This document shows, piece by piece, positions 61,990-64,000 of a DNA stretch of 64,000 bases. Source of the DNA: Edolisoma coerulescens. Its lineage: Eukaryota; Chordata; Aves; Passeriformes; Campephagidae. Under the pieces are notes generated by a model. The model was not told where the DNA came from. It worked only from the letters and a program-made list of their open reading frames with translations, and did no database searches. How positions within the stretch are numbered: the stretch's first letter is position 1; each line of letters starts with the position of its first letter. The DNA lies in contig VWZW01004108.1 of NCBI GenBank assembly GCA_013397115.1, positions 124,001 to 188,000 on the forward strand, in the 5' to 3' direction. The translations under genes and the position numbers were made by a program.

Positions 61990-64000
61990 GTAAGTGGTGT
62001 GGTGCGAGTTGCTTCAAACCTGGTCAGAGCTAATCTGGTGAATGGTTGTGATGGGTTTTGCTCCTCCCAGAAAATGGGAATTTAAAAGCTGGGGAAGGGA
62101 CAACTGCAGCTGCCAAAATGGCTCTGTTGTCTCATCTAATACTGGGAGCATTGCAGAGGGATGGGTTTGTCTCTCTGTTCCTTTAAGCTAATTGGACTTT
62201 ATTTTGAGATGTGTATCTACTGTATCTTTCACTCTTGAAATATCTCTCACCGGATGGGCAAGAGCCCTTTGATTTAAGACTAATACAAAAGTTGGTTAAG
62301 TTATGCTTGTGATTATAAATAACAGTATTAATGAGGATATCATAATGGGAAGCTGCTTTTCACCCTGGGTAAAATGTCGTGCTACCAGACTGTGGCACCT
62401 TTGCATATTCTGTTCCTAAATCCGTATTTGATATTGCATTTGCTTATCCTCTGACTAAATAAAACTAAATATGGGGAATACTATTAAGTTTCTGCTTTGT
62501 TTTGGCATGGGGTTTGTTGAACTATTTTTCTACTGTCCACGTTTCTGAACGGATGTGTACCCTGTGCAAGGCTGGGACCTTGTCTGCAGCCTGTCATTTT
62601 ACCCTTCTTACTACACTGAGAACACTCAGACAGGATATTTAAAGGAGTGCAAAGATTTGTTCTTAATTGCTTTAGTTGCTTTGTGCACTGTATCCTAGGT
62701 TCTTCAGATAAATAATGATGCAACAAATGACTATCTAGAATAATGGAAAACATTCTGTTCTGTCTATTAATATTGCAAAAATAAGACTATGTTCAAGAGG
62801 TGGGGTGAGCTGAGCAGGGTGTTAGAAGCTAGGAAAAGGAAAATTCCTGACAGTGCAAACCATTGTGGCAGGTGAGCTCTGCCCGTCACCCTGAGAGTGA
62901 GCAGGGAGGTCACATCCTCTCCTCCTTACCTAATCCTGCAGTTTGGCAGGAGGGAATGGCTCATACAGGGTGTATTAACTCACGCTGCCATCAATTATAG
63001 GGTGGAGTCAGGTGAACAGACAAGGGCAGCAACCTCTTAGATTTCCCCATCACGATTCAGTAGAGCTTGTCTAATGAACTCCCTTTGTCAACGTGGACAA
63101 ATTAATTCAGCTCTGAGCTACAGGAGATGCTGCCACTTGTCAGGGTTCTCTGGGAGCCCATGGTGTCTTTTGTTTTCACCAACAATCCTCAGGATAGGAT
63201 TCATTATTAACATCAAGTACTCTGGAGAACTGAATGAGTATTAAGGATATAAGTTCAATTATCAGGACACTCTAATAAAACTAGTCGTGGAGATGGGGTT
63301 AATCTGAAACTCGGGAATAAAGTCCAAATAGAACAATCAAACTTGGTGAATACTATCTGCTTTAGGGGTCTGCTTTAAGGATATTTGTACTATAATGCTT
63401 AAACCAAATGTGAAAATGGCTTGGAGAATCCTGCTAAACCCAAACATACACATTTTTACAAATATAGTCCTATTTGTAAATGTAAAAAATATTTTGACCT
63501 GCAGTTTTGTATAATTGTTTTTCCAAAAGTTTCCTGTTCAGGGAGTAGGAAACAGTTGATCACAGCAAAGCACAAACATGGGGTTTGCTTCTGTAGGTTT
63601 TCCCTTTGGAAGCCAGCAAACTTTCCAAGTGCCTTTTGCTTTCTGTTTGACTGAGAAACCCTTTAGGTGGCAACAGGAGTGTCCAAATGCACAGGGAAAT
63701 GATTCTGAAAACCTCTGGTAGTTTAAGGAGAGTGATTTGACTGACTGACACTTTTACAAGTAAGGGCCATCTGAGAAGCTGATTTATATGTAGTGTAAAT
63801 GTTGTGGTGTTACAGCCTTGTCACCCTATAATTGCAAGTGCAGCTCTCCTGTTTTATGTTGTCTCTCAACTGCGTGTTTCTCCCAGCAATGCCGTTATCA
63901 GATACAAGTATCAGGCTCATCTGGTGGCAGTATCCATCTCCCTTTTTGGTATTTGTTCATTTAGATGCAATTTTTGCTCACATGAAGCACACAGCTTTGT
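61990..64000. other. Unique sequence, no gene recognised
   Basis: No coding region, RNA gene or transposon is recognised. The stretch is AT-leaning with a few mildly GC-rich pieces (62860-62960), and the longest frame is 89 codons. Confidence 0.5.

Noticed and set aside
61390..62090. GC-rich segment as an LTR or endogenous retrovirus piece
   Set aside because: No paired LTR, primer-binding site, polypurine tract or retroviral protein motif was recognised.
1..64000. Prokaryotic or phage system, CRISPR array, operon
   Set aside because: The avian CR1 and likely MIR repeats, low CpG, AT-rich unique sequence and lack of long tightly packed genes exclude a prokaryotic or phage source.

Overview
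The window looks like ordinary vertebrate nuclear DNA, almost certainly from a bird. Four to six fragments of CR1, the main avian LINE, are recognisable by sequence. Their 3' ends carry the family's short ATTCTRTG terminal repeats. Base composition is AT-leaning with scattered GC-rich patches of 200-600 bp, and recognised interspersed repeats cover only about 2% of the window. The species cannot be told from this sequence. There are no operons, ribosome-binding sites, phage-like modules or CRISPR arrays.

No complete protein-coding gene can be supported. The longest open frames (about 190, 190, 170 and 150 codons) all lie in GC-rich patches where stop codons are rare. They show no recognisable domain, and most overlap other open frames on both strands. 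The window is best read as an intergenic stretch (gene desert) or a very large intron.

Layout. Positions 1-930 hold a CpG and homeobox/POU motif cluster. Positions 940-1390 hold the best-preserved CR1, with a readable piece of the end of its ORF2. From 1391 to 19950 there is unique sequence with pyrimidine and purine tracts. Positions 19950-20300 hold a probable MIR-type SINE followed by a minus-strand CR1. Positions 21524-21604 hold a CR1 tail and 22345-22545 a possible second MIR. Positions 29069-29183 and 38722-38838 hold two plus-strand CR1 tails, and 41546-41712 a minus-strand CR1. From 41713 to 64000 there is unique sequence with simple repeats, GC-rich patches and AT-rich segments dense in homeodomain and POU motifs.

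Observations worth testing: (1) long T runs strongly outnumber long A runs on the plus strand, as expected for sense-strand intron sequence; (2) there are several plus-strand acceptor/donor pairs, the best at 41182-41325 and 22706-22783, which are open in one frame and a multiple of three long, and at 61736-61989; (3) several segments resemble conserved non-coding regulatory elements; (4) there are a few perfect short inverted repeats. All are modest and need alignment or RNA data. I found no convincing evidence of a new biological system.
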